Shown piece after piece: positions 26,675 to 35,247 of a DNA stretch of 64,000 nt. Below the pieces are notes generated by a model. It was given only the letters and a program-made list of their open reading frames with translations, was not told where the DNA came from and searched no databases. The DNA is from Frateuria hangzhouensis. Its GTDB lineage: Bacteria > Pseudomonadota > Gammaproteobacteria > Xanthomonadales > Rhodanobacteraceae. Position 1 is the first letter of the stretch; every line of letters begins with the position of its first letter. The stretch lies in the NCBI RefSeq assembly GCF_026410505.1, contig NZ_JAPMIU010000001.1, forward strand, positions 366,412-430,411, given 5' to 3'. The translations under genes were made by a program, and so were the position numbers.

Positions 26675-27745
26675 ATGTCGGTCGATTCTAGCCCAAGCCC
26701 CCTGCCCGCTCCCGCTGCGCTGTGCCTGCTGCGCACTTCGGCGATCGGCGATGTCACCCATGTCGTGCCCTTGGTGCGCACGCTGCAGCAGGCCTGGCCG
26801 CGCACGGCGCTGACCTGGATCGTCGGCAAGCTCGAACGCAGGCTGGTGGGGGATATCGAAGGGGTGCAGTTCGTCACCTTCGACAAGGGCGCCGGCTGGG
26901 GGGGCGTGCGCGATGTCTGGAAGACGCTGCGCGGGCGGCGTTTCGATGCGCTGCTGCAGATGCAGGTGGCGGCGCGTTCGAACCTGCTGAGCCTGGGCGT
27001 GCGGGCGCCGCGGCGTATCGGTTACGACCGCGCGCGCTCGAAAGATCTGCATAGCCTGGTGATCAACCAGCGCATCCCCGCGCGCTCCGGCGAACACGTG
27101 CTCGATGCGATCGGCAGCTTCTGCGAGCCGCTGGGACTGAAGCAGACCCGGGTGCGCTGGGACATCCCGATCCCCGACGAGGCGCGCGTCTGGTCGGAAC
27201 AGCAACTGCCGGGAGACACGCCCACCCTGCTGGTCAGCCCGACCTCCAGCCATGCCCTGCGCAACTGGTATCCCGAGCGCTACGCGGCGGTGATCGATCA
27301 CGCGCTGGCGCGCGGATGGAGGGTGGCACTGGTGGGCGGCCCTTCCAGCGGCGAGCGGGCGATGGCCGATGCAGTGCTGGCGGCCTGCAAGGGCTCGCCA
27401 ATGGACCTGACCGGCAAGGACACGCTCAAGCGGCTGCTGGCCCTGCTCGATCGCGCGCATATGCTGATCACGCCCGATTCGGGACCGATGCACATGGCCA
27501 ACGCCGTGGGCACCAAGGTGCTGGGGCTGCATGCGGCGAGCAACCCGGACCGCTCCGGACCCTACTCGGATCGCAGCTGGTGCGTGGACAAGTATGACGA
27601 AGCGGCACGGCGCTTCCTGGGCAAGCCGGCGAGCGAGCTGGCCTGGGGTACGAAAATCGAGCGGCCGGGCGTGATGGGGCTGATCGAGGTGGATGACGTG
27701 GTGGAGCGCTTCGAGGCGTTTGCCGAATCGCGTGGGCTGGCCTGA
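26675..27745 (+). CDS. glycosyltransferase family 9 (LPS heptosyltransferase-like)
   Basis: A 356-residue GT9 enzyme. The N-terminus LCLLRTSAIGDVTHVVPLVR is the typical GT-B acceptor-domain start of ADP-heptose:LPS heptosyltransferases. The C-terminal nucleotide-sugar half has ALVGGPSSGERA, LTGKDTLKRLLALLDRAH and ITPDSGPMHMANAVGTKVLGLH. It probably adds heptose to the LPS inner core (WaaC/WaaF class); subclass is not resolvable. GGAG precedes ATG by 7 bases. The divergent neighbour is the Kdo kinase of the same pathway. Confidence 0.92.
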   Translation: MSVDSSPSPLPAPAALCLLRTSAIGDVTHVVPLVRTLQQAWPRTALTWIVGKLERRLVGDIEGVQFVTFDKGAGWGGVRDVWKTLRGRRFDALLQMQVAARSNLLSLGVRAPRRIGYDRARSKDLHSLVINQRIPARSGEHVLDAIGSFCEPLGLKQTRVRWDIPIPDEARVWSEQQLPGDTPTLLVSPTSSHALRNWYPERYAAVIDHALARGWRVALVGGPSSGERAMADAVLAACKGSPMDLTGKDTLKRLLALLDRAHMLITPDSGPMHMANAVGTKVLGLHAASNPDRSGPYSDRSWCVDKYDEAARRFLGKPASELAWGTKIERPGVMGLIEVDDVVERFEAFAESRGLA

Positions 27746-27831
27746 GATGGCCCTTCGGGAGAAGGGCGGCAGGTGAAGGTTCGGGTGAATCCCGACGTCC
27801 TGCTCCGCCCGAACCCTCTCCCGCCTGTCGG

Positions 27832-27854
27832 CCCCTCTCCCGGAGGGAGAGGGG
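27832..27854. repeat. CTCTCCC/GGGAGAG hairpin element
   Basis: CCCCTCTCCC and GGGAGAGGGG form a perfect 10-bp stem with a GGA loop in the gap between convergent genes. A near-identical short hairpin lies at 47206-47226. There is no T-tract, so it is annotated as a repeat rather than a terminator. Confidence 0.6.
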
Positions 27855-27879
27855 CTCGGCCTTGGAGCTGCGGCAGGCG

Positions 27880-27970
27880 CTTCGACTTCGCCCTGCGGGC
27901 TGCGCTCAGCGCAAACGGATATTTAAAGGCCGTTCGCCCTGAGCGTAGGCGCGCAGCGCCGGAGTCGAAG
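27880..27970. repeat. inverted repeat CTTCGACTTCG ... CGGAGTCGAAG
   Basis: Arms of roughly 40 bases, CTTCGACTTCGCCCTGCGGG (start) and its imperfect complement ending GCCGGAGTCGAAG, surround an AT-rich centre GGATATTTAAAGG. It fits a REPIN-like unit of a family widespread in Xanthomonadales and lies between the heptosyltransferase and DUF6165 genes. Confidence 0.7.
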
Positions 27971-27977
27971 ACTCACT

Positions 27978-28382
27978 TCAAGCGCCCGACGGGCGGTAAT
28001 CCTGGTAGGACTTCTCTTCCACCAGCTGCGAGCCGAGCTTGAGGTTGATCTCGCGCTTGACCGCCGCCCGCTCGTCGTTGCGCACGTACACCGAACGCGC
28101 CAGCTCGACGAACTCGGCGTCGAAGGCCTGCGCCCGTTCCTTCAGCCGGATGCGGTCCTCGATGTCCCACAGCGCTTCGTTGACGGCCAGCAGGCGCGCT
28201 CGCTCGCCGCCGATGTCGGTTTGCGAAGCGGGGTCGTTGGCCCAGGTCGCGTTGAGCAGGTCCAGCTCGTTGCGCACGTTGGCGAGCTTGACCGGATCGC
28301 GGATCTGGCGCGACTTGATCTCCAGGATGGTGATCTTGTCGATCAGCTCGCCGTAGGAAACCGGGACTTGGATGAGGCTCAT
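27978..28382 (-). CDS. DUF6165 family protein
   Basis: A 134-residue protein, start MSLIQVPVSYGELIDKITIL. The sequence matches the DUF6165 pattern: PVSYGELIDKITILEIKSRQI, LANVRNELDLL, then a helical ERARLLAVNEALWDIEDRIRLKE. No transmembrane segment or signal peptide; probably all-helical and cytoplasmic. Function is unknown; I recall family members near LPS or glycan genes. The gap of 15 bases to the ammonia-lyase gene suggests one transcript with it. Confidence 0.85.
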   Translation of the reverse strand: MSLIQVPVSYGELIDKITILEIKSRQIRDPVKLANVRNELDLLNATWANDPASQTDIGGERARLLAVNEALWDIEDRIRLKERAQAFDAEFVELARSVYVRNDERAAVKREINLKLGSQLVEEKSYQDYRPSGA

Positions 28383-28397
28383 GGTGACTCCGGAAAA

Positions 28398-30332
28398 TCA
28401 GGGGTAATCGACGACGTCGGCGACCAGCCACGGGTGCGCGGCGGCAGCGAACGCACGCTGTTGCTGCAGGGCGCAGGCGGTGCGGATGTCGCCATCCATG
28501 GCGCGGTCGCGATGCATGAAGGCAATCCGCTCGCGCAAGAGGGCGTGGGCCGTCTGCACGGCGGTGCCGGCATGGAAATCCTCGCCGTCGGCCAGCGCGG
28601 CCATCAACTGGCGCACTTCCTGTTCGAACTGCCCGTAATGCGGCTGGTCTTCGCGCGGCGCGTTGCCGATCTTGGCGGCCAGCGCGCGCCAGTCGCCGCG
28701 CGCAGCCAGCCGGCGCGCGGCGTTGAGCATCTCGCGGCGGTAATCGAGGGCCTGCGCGGCAGTGTAGAGCTCCAGCGCCAGCACGTGGCCGAGGTCTTCC
28801 ATCATTTCCAGCACGTGGCGCGCCTCGTTGGCGCCCATGGAAACGTGGTCCTCGGCGTTGGCGCTGGTGGGGATCGAGTACACGCTGGCCGGATGCGCGC
28901 GGGTGGCCAGGTCGTTGACCAGCGCCGCGGCGGTGTACTGCACGATCATGAAGCCCGAATCGGTACCATCCTCGTTGCCGGTGAGGAAGGCAGGCAGGCC
29001 ATCGTTGTTGGCCGGATCGACCAGCTTGTTGAGGCGTCGCTCCGAGATCGAGGCCAGCACCGGAATCGCCGCCTTCACGTAGCTCATCGCCAGCGCCAGC
29101 GGCATGCCGTGGAAGTGGCCGGCGGAGATCACCTGCTCTTCGATGAACTGCGCGCCCTCGGCGTCCGGGAAGATCAGCGGGTTGTCGGTCACCGAGTTCA
29201 GCTCGATGTCGATCACGCGGCAGGCCTGGGCCCAGGCGTCACGCACCGCGCCATGTACCTGCGGCATGCAACGCAGGCAGTAGGCGTCCTGCGGCTGGTG
29301 CTTCTTGCCGCCCTTGAACGGCAGGAAGCGGTCGTAGAACGCCTCGCGGCCGTGCCGCTGGTTGGCCGGCACCCAGTCCCAGCCGATGTCGAAGGACAGC
29401 GCCAGGTCTTCGGGCAGGGTCCAGGCCTCGGCCGACCACGGCTTGAAGCGCGGCACCAGGTGGTAGGGAATGTCGACCAGCGTGGAGCCGGCGAGCAACT
29501 GGCGCACATGCGCGGCCGCCTCGACCTGGCCCGGATGCGGCCGCAGCGCGTGCACCTCCGGCCGCAGCGCGCCGCTGCGGCCGGCAAAGGCGTCCAGCGA
29601 CATGGCGGCGGCAAGATCGGCCACGCCCAGCAGGTATTCCAGGTCGTCCAGCGCCAGCGCGCCGGTGGCCAGCATCTGCGCGGTACCGTTGTTGAGCGCC
29701 AGGCCTTCCTTGAAGGACAGCCGGATCGGCTCCAGCCCGGCCCGCTTCAGGGCATCGGCACCGCTCATGCGCTCGCCTTCGAAGAAGGCCTCGCCGCCGC
29801 CCAGCAACACGATCGCCAGGTGCGAAAGTGGCGCCAGGTCGCCGCTGGCGCCGACCGAGCCCTTCTCCGGCACCACCGGCACCACGCCGCGGTTGAGCAT
29901 CGCGGTGAGCGCTTCGAGGGTGGATACGCGAATGCCCGAATGGCCGCGCATCAACGTGTTGATGCGGATCACCAGCATCGCGCGCACCACGTCCGGCGCG
30001 AACGGCTTGCCCACGCATACCGCGTGGGTAACGATCAGATTGTGCTGCAGCTCTTCCATGAGGCTGGCGCCGGCCTTGGCCGTGCCAGCCTTGTCCACGA
30101 CCAGTTCGTCGCGCAGGCGATGGCCACCCAGCAGCTTGTCGGCATTGCTGCCGAAGCCGGTAGTGACGCCATAGGTGGGCTCGCCGCAGTTGACCTTGTC
30201 GGCCAGGAAGTCGGCGGCGTGCTGGACGCGTTCGAGTTGCGTCGGATCCAGTTCCACCGCCGTGCCCTGGCGCGCCACCGCGACGAGTTGCGCGCGGGTG
30301 AGGCTGCGGCCATCGAGAATGATCTTGTCCAC
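28398..30332 (-). CDS. HAL/PAL-family MIO-dependent ammonia-lyase, elongated
   Basis: A 644-residue aromatic amino acid ammonia-lyase. The MIO prosthetic group forms from Ala-Ser-Gly at 162-164 (GSVGASGDLAPLSH); catalytic Tyr54 is in EPTYGVTTGFG, and QDAYCLRCMPQVHGA is the second active-site loop. The selectivity position reads LIVTHAV, i.e. Thr-His, resembling histidine lyases (Ser-His) more than TAL (His-Leu) or PAL (Phe-Leu). It is about 130 residues longer than HutH, with an insertion at about 289-346 rich in Trp and Phe (FKPWSAEAWTLPEDLALSF). No hutU, hutI or hutG gene is near, so histidine catabolism is doubtful. GTG 30332 has GGAG 6 bases upstream; a TTG at 30362 is the alternative. 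Confidence 0.85.
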   Translation of the reverse strand: MDKIILDGRSLTRAQLVAVARQGTAVELDPTQLERVQHAADFLADKVNCGEPTYGVTTGFGSNADKLLGGHRLRDELVVDKAGTAKAGASLMEELQHNLIVTHAVCVGKPFAPDVVRAMLVIRINTLMRGHSGIRVSTLEALTAMLNRGVVPVVPEKGSVGASGDLAPLSHLAIVLLGGGEAFFEGERMSGADALKRAGLEPIRLSFKEGLALNNGTAQMLATGALALDDLEYLLGVADLAAAMSLDAFAGRSGALRPEVHALRPHPGQVEAAAHVRQLLAGSTLVDIPYHLVPRFKPWSAEAWTLPEDLALSFDIGWDWVPANQRHGREAFYDRFLPFKGGKKHQPQDAYCLRCMPQVHGAVRDAWAQACRVIDIELNSVTDNPLIFPDAEGAQFIEEQVISAGHFHGMPLALAMSYVKAAIPVLASISERRLNKLVDPANNDGLPAFLTGNEDGTDSGFMIVQYTAAALVNDLATRAHPASVYSIPTSANAEDHVSMGANEARHVLEMMEDLGHVLALELYTAAQALDYRREMLNAARRLAARGDWRALAAKIGNAPREDQPHYGQFEQEVRQLMAALADGEDFHAGTAVQTAHALLRERIAFMHRDRAMDGDIRTACALQQQRAFAAAAHPWLVADVVDYP

Positions 30333-30418
30333 TGGTGCTCCGTTGGTTGTCTTGCTGCCCAAAGCGATGGATACCGGTTTCGCCAGAACGACGTCGGCAA
30401 GGGGCTCGATGGCGTGTC

Positions 30419-31795
30419 CTACTGCCCCATCGCCGCTGCCTGTTCCAGCTCTACCCGTAGCGCCTTGGCCAGTTCGCCCCGGCCCACCTCGAACTGGTCC
30501 CCGCGGCGCAGGTCCTTGACCGTCACCACGCCCTTGGCCAGCTCGTCCTCGCCCAGCACGACGGCAAAGCGGATGCCGGCGCGATCGGCGTACTTGAACT
30601 GCTTGCCGAGCTTGCCGCTTTCCAGCACCACCTCGGTGGCGATGCCGGCGTCGCGCAGTTCGCTGGCGATCGCCAGGTACGCCGGTAGCTGCGCCGGATC
30701 CATCTGCGTGACCAGCACGTCGACCGTGCTGCGCGCGCTGCCCAGCAGGCCGGCGTCGCGCAATTGCCAGAACAGGCGGGTCAGGCCGATGGAGATGCCC
30801 ACGCCCGGCAGCTTCGACTTGGTGTACTGGCTGGCCAGGTTCTCGTAGCGGCCGCCCGAGCAGATCGAGCCGATCTGCGGGTGGTCGTTGAGCGTGGTCT
30901 CGTAGACGGTGCCGGTGTAGTAGTCCAGGCCCCGGGCGATCGACAGGTTCAGCGCGAAGTGGGTCTCGGGTACGCCGAAGTCGCGGATCAGGCCAAGCAC
31001 TTCCTTCAACTCCGCCCTGCCCTGTTCCAGCGCCCCGGAGCCGCTGCCCAGCGCATCGAGCCTGGCGAAGGCGTCATCCAGCGAGGTCGAGCGCACCTGC
31101 ACGAAGTCCAGGATCTTCGCCGCCACGTCCGCCGACAAGCCGAAGGCCTCGCCGGTGAGCGTGTCGCGCACGTAGTCGGCGCCGCGCTTGTCCAGCTTGT
31201 CCACCTCGCGCAGCACCAGCATCTGCTGCTCCGCATCGGCGATCCCCAGGCTCTCGAAATACCCGCGCATCAGCTTGCGGTTGTTGAGCTGGATGGTGAA
31301 TGCGCCGATATCCAGTTCGCGGAACGTGCTGTAGATCACCGCCGGCAGTTCGGCGTCGTAACGGGTGGTCAGGCTGTCCTTGCCGATCACGTCGATATCG
31401 CACTGGTAGAACTCGCGGAAGCGTCCGCGCTGGGCGCGCTCGCCGCGGTACACGCGCTGCATCTGGTAACGGCGGAACGGGAACGAAAGGTCGTGCTCGT
31501 GTTCGGCGACGTAACGCGCCAGCGGCACGGTGAGGTCGAAGCGCAACGCCAGCTCCGGCGTGCCCTCCTTCGCCAGCGCGCCGGTGGACTGCACGAAGTA
31601 CACCTGGCGCTCGGTTTCGCCGCCGCTCTTGGTCAGCAGCACGTCGGAGTACTCGATCACCGGCGTCTCCACCGGCAGGAAGCCGAAGCGCTCGAAATTG
31701 CGGCGGATGGTGTCGAGCATGCGCTGGAACGCGATCTGGTCCAGCGGCAGCAGCTCGAGCACGCCAGGCATGGTGCGGGCCGGGGTAAGCGCCAT
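30419..31795 (-). CDS. hisS: histidyl-tRNA synthetase
   Basis: A 458-residue class II synthetase that charges tRNA-His. Motif 1 and 2 segments [20 protein letters not shown] and [13 protein letters not shown] are present, as are the histidine-specific [10 protein letters not shown] and CSGGRYENL. Motif 3 is [11 protein letters not shown]. The C-terminal anticodon-binding domain begins near [14 protein letters not shown] 31795 ([17 protein letters not shown]) is the homology-consistent start. It is separated from the lyase by 86 bases. Confidence 0.97.
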   Translation of the reverse strand: MALTPARTMPGVLELLPLDQIAFQRMLDTIRRNFERFGFLPVETPVIEYSDVLLTKSGGETERQVYFVQSTGALAKEGTPELALRFDLTVPLARYVAEHEHDLSFPFRRYQMQRVYRGERAQRGRFREFYQCDIDVIGKDSLTTRYDAELPAVIYSTFRELDIGAFTIQLNNRKLMRGYFESLGIADAEQQMLVLREVDKLDKRGADYVRDTLTGEAFGLSADVAAKILDFVQVRSTSLDDAFARLDALGSGSGALEQGRAELKEVLGLIRDFGVPETHFALNLSIARGLDYYTGTVYETTLNDHPQIGSICSGGRYENLASQYTKSKLPGVGISIGLTRLFWQLRDAGLLGSARSTVDVLVTQMDPAQLPAYLAIASELRDAGIATEVVLESGKLGKQFKYADRAGIRFAVVLGEDELAKGVVTVKDLRRGDQFEVGRGELAKALRVELEQAAAMGQ

Positions 31796-31958
31796 GGAAT
31801 CCTCTGCTTGCGGGGTAACGGAAGCGGCGCTTGAGGCCGCGAGACGGCGGCCGCCTAGGTTAGCAGATGGCCGCCCCGCTCCCGCCGCGCCTGGTGCGAA
31901 AAAAACCGCGCGGGATATTGCCAAGCTTTCGTCGGCTCACTAAGATACGCGGCTCCCA

Positions 31959-32035
<77 letters not shown>

Positions 32036-32044
32036 AGACACACG

Positions 32045-32072
32045 AAAAGGCCACCGCTTGCGGTGGCCTTTT
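32045..32072 (+). terminator. Rho-independent terminator after tRNA-Pro
   Basis: AAAAGGCCACCGC and GCGGTGGCCTTTT are perfect complements with a minimal loop, followed by CTTTG. It begins 10 bases after the tRNA CCA. Symmetric A/T runs would also allow termination from the other side. Confidence 0.88.
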
Positions 32073-32117
32073 CTTTGATGGTGTCCTGCCGGCGCGCCCG
32101 ATCCGCCGCCGCCCCTT

Positions 32118-32189
32118 GTAGGAGTCCACTTGTGGGCGATCCTCTGCGTTCCCGTGCGCGAAGGGCATCGCCCACAAGTGGGCTCCTAC
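32118..32189. repeat. REPIN, GTAGGAG/CCCACTTGTGGGCGATG family
   Basis: Bounded by GTAG (32118) and CTAC (32189); arms GGAGTCCACTTGTGGGCGAT and ATCGCCCACAAGTGGGCTCC enclose about 25 bases. The second member of this family in the window, 33 bases from the DUF455 stop codon. Confidence 0.85.
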
Positions 32190-32222
32190 AGATGGCCTCT
32201 GGCAGAGGCAATGTTCGACGTT

Positions 32223-33032
32223 CTACGGGGATACCGCCAGCGCGGCCAACTGGTCCATCTCCTCGGCGTCGAAGCCCGCGGCCTGCCGCGCCGCGTGGTT
32301 GAACGGTCCGCGCAGGCTGCCGCCCATGTACTCGCGCAGCAGGCCAATGAACGTGGCTCGCGGCTCCAGGGCATCGCGCTGGCAGCACCAGCGGAACCAG
32401 CGCGTGCCTGCCGCCACGTGGGCGACCTCCTCGCGCAGGATCACTTCCAGGATGGCGATGGTGCGCTCGTCGCCGATGCCGCGCAGGCGCTCGATCATGC
32501 CCGGGGTGACGTCCAGCCCGCGCGCCTCGAGTACGCGCGGCACCAGTGCCATGCGGGCAAGGTCGCTATGGGCGGTCTTCTCGGCCATCTCCCACAGGCC
32601 GTTGTGGGCATCGAAATCACCGTAGGCGTGGCCGAATTCGGCCAGGCGCGTGTCCAGCATGGCGAAGTGGCGCGCTTCGTCGTGGGCGCAGCTGGCCCAG
32701 TCGCGGTAGTAGTCGGCGGGAAAGCCGCGAAAGCGGTAGACCGCGTCCCACGCCAGGTTGATGGCGTTGAATTCGATGTGCGCGATGGCGTGGACCAGCG
32801 CGGCGCGGCCTTCCGGGGTGCCCAGGCCGCGGTGGGGAACCTGGCGTTGCGGAACCAGTCGCGGGCGCTGGGGGCGGCCCGGCGTGGCGATGGATTCGGG
32901 TACGAGTGACGCCGGATCCGGGTGCAACTCGCCCGCCTGCAGCGCCTGCCAGGCCGCATGGGTGAGACGCAGCTTCTCGGCCGGATCGGTGGCGGCGAGG
33001 CAGGCTTGGGCGGCGGCGTGGAGGTTGGTCAT
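32223..33032 (-). CDS. DUF455 family ferritin-like protein
   Basis: A 269-residue protein with a ferritin-like four-helix bundle. Metal-type motifs are spread as HIEFNAINLAWDAVYRF, CAHDEARHFAMLDTRL and ILREEVAHVAAGTRWF, with paired Glu/His residues expected for a di-iron site. The family is often called ferritin-like or YjbH-like DUF455; no enzymatic function is assigned. ATG 33032 (MTNLHAAAQ) is chosen because the longer frame translates a REP element. It is flanked by REPINs on both sides. Confidence 0.88.
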   Translation of the reverse strand: MTNLHAAAQACLAATDPAEKLRLTHAAWQALQAGELHPDPASLVPESIATPGRPQRPRLVPQRQVPHRGLGTPEGRAALVHAIAHIEFNAINLAWDAVYRFRGFPADYYRDWASCAHDEARHFAMLDTRLAEFGHAYGDFDAHNGLWEMAEKTAHSDLARMALVPRVLEARGLDVTPGMIERLRGIGDERTIAILEVILREEVAHVAAGTRWFRWCCQRDALEPRATFIGLLREYMGGSLRGPFNHAARQAAGFDAEEMDQLAALAVSP

Positions 33033-33043
33033 TACGGGAAAAA

Positions 33044-33108
33044 CATCGCCCGCGAGCGGGCTCCTACAGGATGGCGCGATGACTTGTAGGAGGCCGCTTG
33101 CGGCGATG
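33044..33108. repeat. REP pair in outward orientation
   Basis: Two hairpins, CATCGCCCGCGAGCGGGCTC followed by CTAC (33044-33067) and GTAGGAGGCCGCTTGCGGCGATG-like (33086-33108). Unlike the other pairs here, CTAC and GTAG face inward and the GATG ends face out, so the pair is tail-to-tail. It lies between purF and the DUF455 gene. Confidence 0.75.
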
Positions 33109-33114
33109 CTTTGC

Positions 33115-34590
33115 TCAGGCGCTGCGGCGGGCGGCCTTGGCATCGTCGGAACGCAGCATTTCGATCTGCTGCAGGTAATCCTGATCCAGGCCGGTGACGT
33201 ATTCGCCGGAAAAGCACGACGTATCGAACTGTTTCAGCTCTTCGTTGCCGTCCTGCACCGCCCAGACCAGGTCGTCCAGGTCCTGGTAGATCAGCCAGTC
33301 GGCCCCGAGCAATTGCTCGACTTCCTTCTCGCTCTTGCCGGCGGCGACCAGCTCGCTGGCCGAAGGCATGTCGATGCCATAGACGTTGGGGTAGCGCACC
33401 GGCGGCGCGGCGGAGGCGAAGTAGACCTTCTTCGCACCCGCGTCGCGGGCCATCTGGATGATCTGCTTCGACGTGGTGCCGCGCACGATCGAGTCATCGA
33501 CCAGCAGCACGGTCTTGTTGCGGAACTCCAGGTCGATCGCATTCAACTTGCGGCGCACCGATTTCACGCGGTCGCCCTGCCCCGGCATGATGAACGTGCG
33601 GCCGACGTAGCGGTTCTTGACGAAGCCCTCGCGGAACGGCACGCCGAGCACGCCGGCCAGCGAGCTGGCGGCGGTGCGCGCGGTGTCGGGAATCGGGATC
33701 ACCGCGTCGATGCCGTGGTCCGGGCATTCGCGCTTGATCTTCTCGGCCAGCTTCTCGCCCATGCGCAGGCGCGCCTTGTAGACCGAGACGTCCTCGATCA
33801 TCGAATCGGGCCGTGCCAGGTAGACGTACTCGAAGATGCAGGGCGCGTGCACCGCCGTTTCGGCACAGCGGCGCGCATGCAGTTGACCGTCGACGGTGAT
33901 GTAGACCGCCTCGCCCGGCGCCACGTCGCGCACGCGCTTAAAGCCGAGCACGTCGAACGCCACCGACTCGGAGGCCACCGCGTATTCGCGCCCTTCCGGC
34001 GTCACGCGCTCCCCCAGCACCAGCGGGCGGATGCCATGCGGGTCCCGGAAGGCCAGCAGGCCGTAGCCCTGGATCAACGCCAGGCAGGCGTAGCCGCCGC
34101 GCGAGCGCGCATGCACGCCGGCGACCGCCTTGAAGATCTGGTCTGGCGTGAGCGCCATGCGGTCCTGAATCTGCAGCTCGTGCGCCAGCACGTTGAGCAG
34201 CACCTCGGAGTCCGAGTCGGTATTGATGTGCCGGCGATCGTCCTGGAACATCTCGCGGCGCAGCGCCTCGGTGTTGACCAGGTTGCCGTTGTGCGCAAAG
34301 GCGATGCCGTAGGGCGAGTTGACGTAGAACGGCTGCGCCTCGTCGGCGTTGTCCGAGCCGGCGGTCGGGTAGCGACAGTGGCCAATGCCGATGCTTCCGC
34401 CCAGGCGGCTCATCGCGTTCTGGTTGAACACGTCGCGCACCAGGCCATTACCCTTGTGCAGGCGCAGGTGCGCGCCATCGACGGTGACGATGCCGGCCGC
34501 GTCCTGGCCGCGGTGCTGCAGCACCGTAAGTCCGTCATAAAGCGCCGATGCCACTTCGGTGGTACCGACGATGCCGATGATTCCGCACAT
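33115..34590 (-). CDS. purF: amidophosphoribosyltransferase
   Basis: A 491-residue enzyme catalysing the committed step of purine synthesis, PRPP plus glutamine to 5-phosphoribosylamine. The nucleophile is Cys2 directly after the initiator Met (MCGIIGIVG), so there is no propeptide. Glutaminase-domain motifs [20 protein letters not shown] and FAHNGNL, and the PRPP loop [14 protein letters not shown] are clear. It follows cvpA as in E. coli. A REP pair lies immediately downstream of the stop. Confidence 0.98.
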   Translation of the reverse strand: MCGIIGIVGTTEVASALYDGLTVLQHRGQDAAGIVTVDGAHLRLHKGNGLVRDVFNQNAMSRLGGSIGIGHCRYPTAGSDNADEAQPFYVNSPYGIAFAHNGNLVNTEALRREMFQDDRRHINTDSDSEVLLNVLAHELQIQDRMALTPDQIFKAVAGVHARSRGGYACLALIQGYGLLAFRDPHGIRPLVLGERVTPEGREYAVASESVAFDVLGFKRVRDVAPGEAVYITVDGQLHARRCAETAVHAPCIFEYVYLARPDSMIEDVSVYKARLRMGEKLAEKIKRECPDHGIDAVIPIPDTARTAASSLAGVLGVPFREGFVKNRYVGRTFIMPGQGDRVKSVRRKLNAIDLEFRNKTVLLVDDSIVRGTTSKQIIQMARDAGAKKVYFASAAPPVRYPNVYGIDMPSASELVAAGKSEKEVEQLLGADWLIYQDLDDLVWAVQDGNEELKQFDTSCFSGEYVTGLDQDYLQQIEMLRSDDAKAARRSA

Positions 34591-34628
34591 GTTTGGATGC
34601 CTGCTTGCGTGCTTGAAATTAAGCGTAT

Positions 34629-35225
34629 TCAGGTGAGCGTGGCCGCCTGGACCGCCGATAGGACAGATTGCGCCGGCGCGGGTGAACCGCCCGGAAGTGC
34701 CGGCAGCGTGACCGGTGGAAGCTTGGGCAGCTGCGCCGGCGGATGCAGGTAGCGGCGAACGTTCGCCGGCACCCGGTCGCCCAGCCAGCCAGCCGCGCCG
34801 GTGAACTGCGGCAGCAGCAGCGACTGCTGCCAGAGCGACTCGCGGGTGAGCGCCGTGAAACTGGCCAGGAACACCGCCAGCGTCACCAGCAGCACGCCGC
34901 GCGCGAAGCCGAACAACATGCCCAGCAACCGGTCCAGTCCGCCCAGGCCGGTGCTCCAAAGCAACCGTCTCGCCACGAAGCGCAGCAGTGCCCCGACGAT
35001 CAGCACGACCACGAAGCACAATGCGTAGCCCACCATTATCCGCGCCACCGGCAGCGAAATGCTGTGCTCGAACTGCGCCGCCACCAGCGGGCCGAACGTC
35101 CACGCCACCCAGAATGCGGCGATCCAGCCGGCCAGCGAGAGCACCTCCGACACCAGCCCGCGCCACAGCCCGACCAGGATGGACAGCGCCAGTACGATCA
35201 GGATGGTGTAGTCGATCCAGTTCAT
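34629..35225 (-). CDS. cvpA: CvpA family membrane protein
   Basis: A 198-residue inner-membrane protein with four predicted helices: [53 protein letters not shown] and [15 protein letters not shown]. The N-terminus MNWIDYTI is characteristic. E. coli CvpA is needed for colicin V production and envelope homeostasis. cvpA-purF and folC-SPOR-cvpA linkage is conserved. The C-terminal tail is Pro/Ala rich. Confidence 0.95.
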   Translation of the reverse strand: MNWIDYTILIVLALSILVGLWRGLVSEVLSLAGWIAAFWVAWTFGPLVAAQFEHSISLPVARIMVGYALCFVVVLIVGALLRFVARRLLWSTGLGGLDRLLGMLFGFARGVLLVTLAVFLASFTALTRESLWQQSLLLPQFTGAAGWLGDRVPANVRRYLHPPAQLPKLPPVTLPALPGGSPAPAQSVLSAVQAATLT

Positions 35226-35247
35226 CCGCCGCCCCCGTGATCGCGCC

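Noticed and set aside
27746..27770. GCCCTTC/GAAGGGC hairpin as terminator of the heptosyltransferase
   Set aside because: A 7-bp stem without a T-tract; too weak to call.
28398..30332. Assignment as HutH of histidine catabolism
   Set aside because: The selectivity pair is HAL-like, but the protein is 130 residues too long, and no hutU, hutI, hutG or hutC gene is nearby. I left it as a HAL/PAL-family lyase.
28221..30848. 875-codon plus-strand frame opposite the ammonia-lyase
   Set aside because: Shadow frame. The minus-strand frame has the Ala-Ser-Gly MIO triad and other conserved loops.
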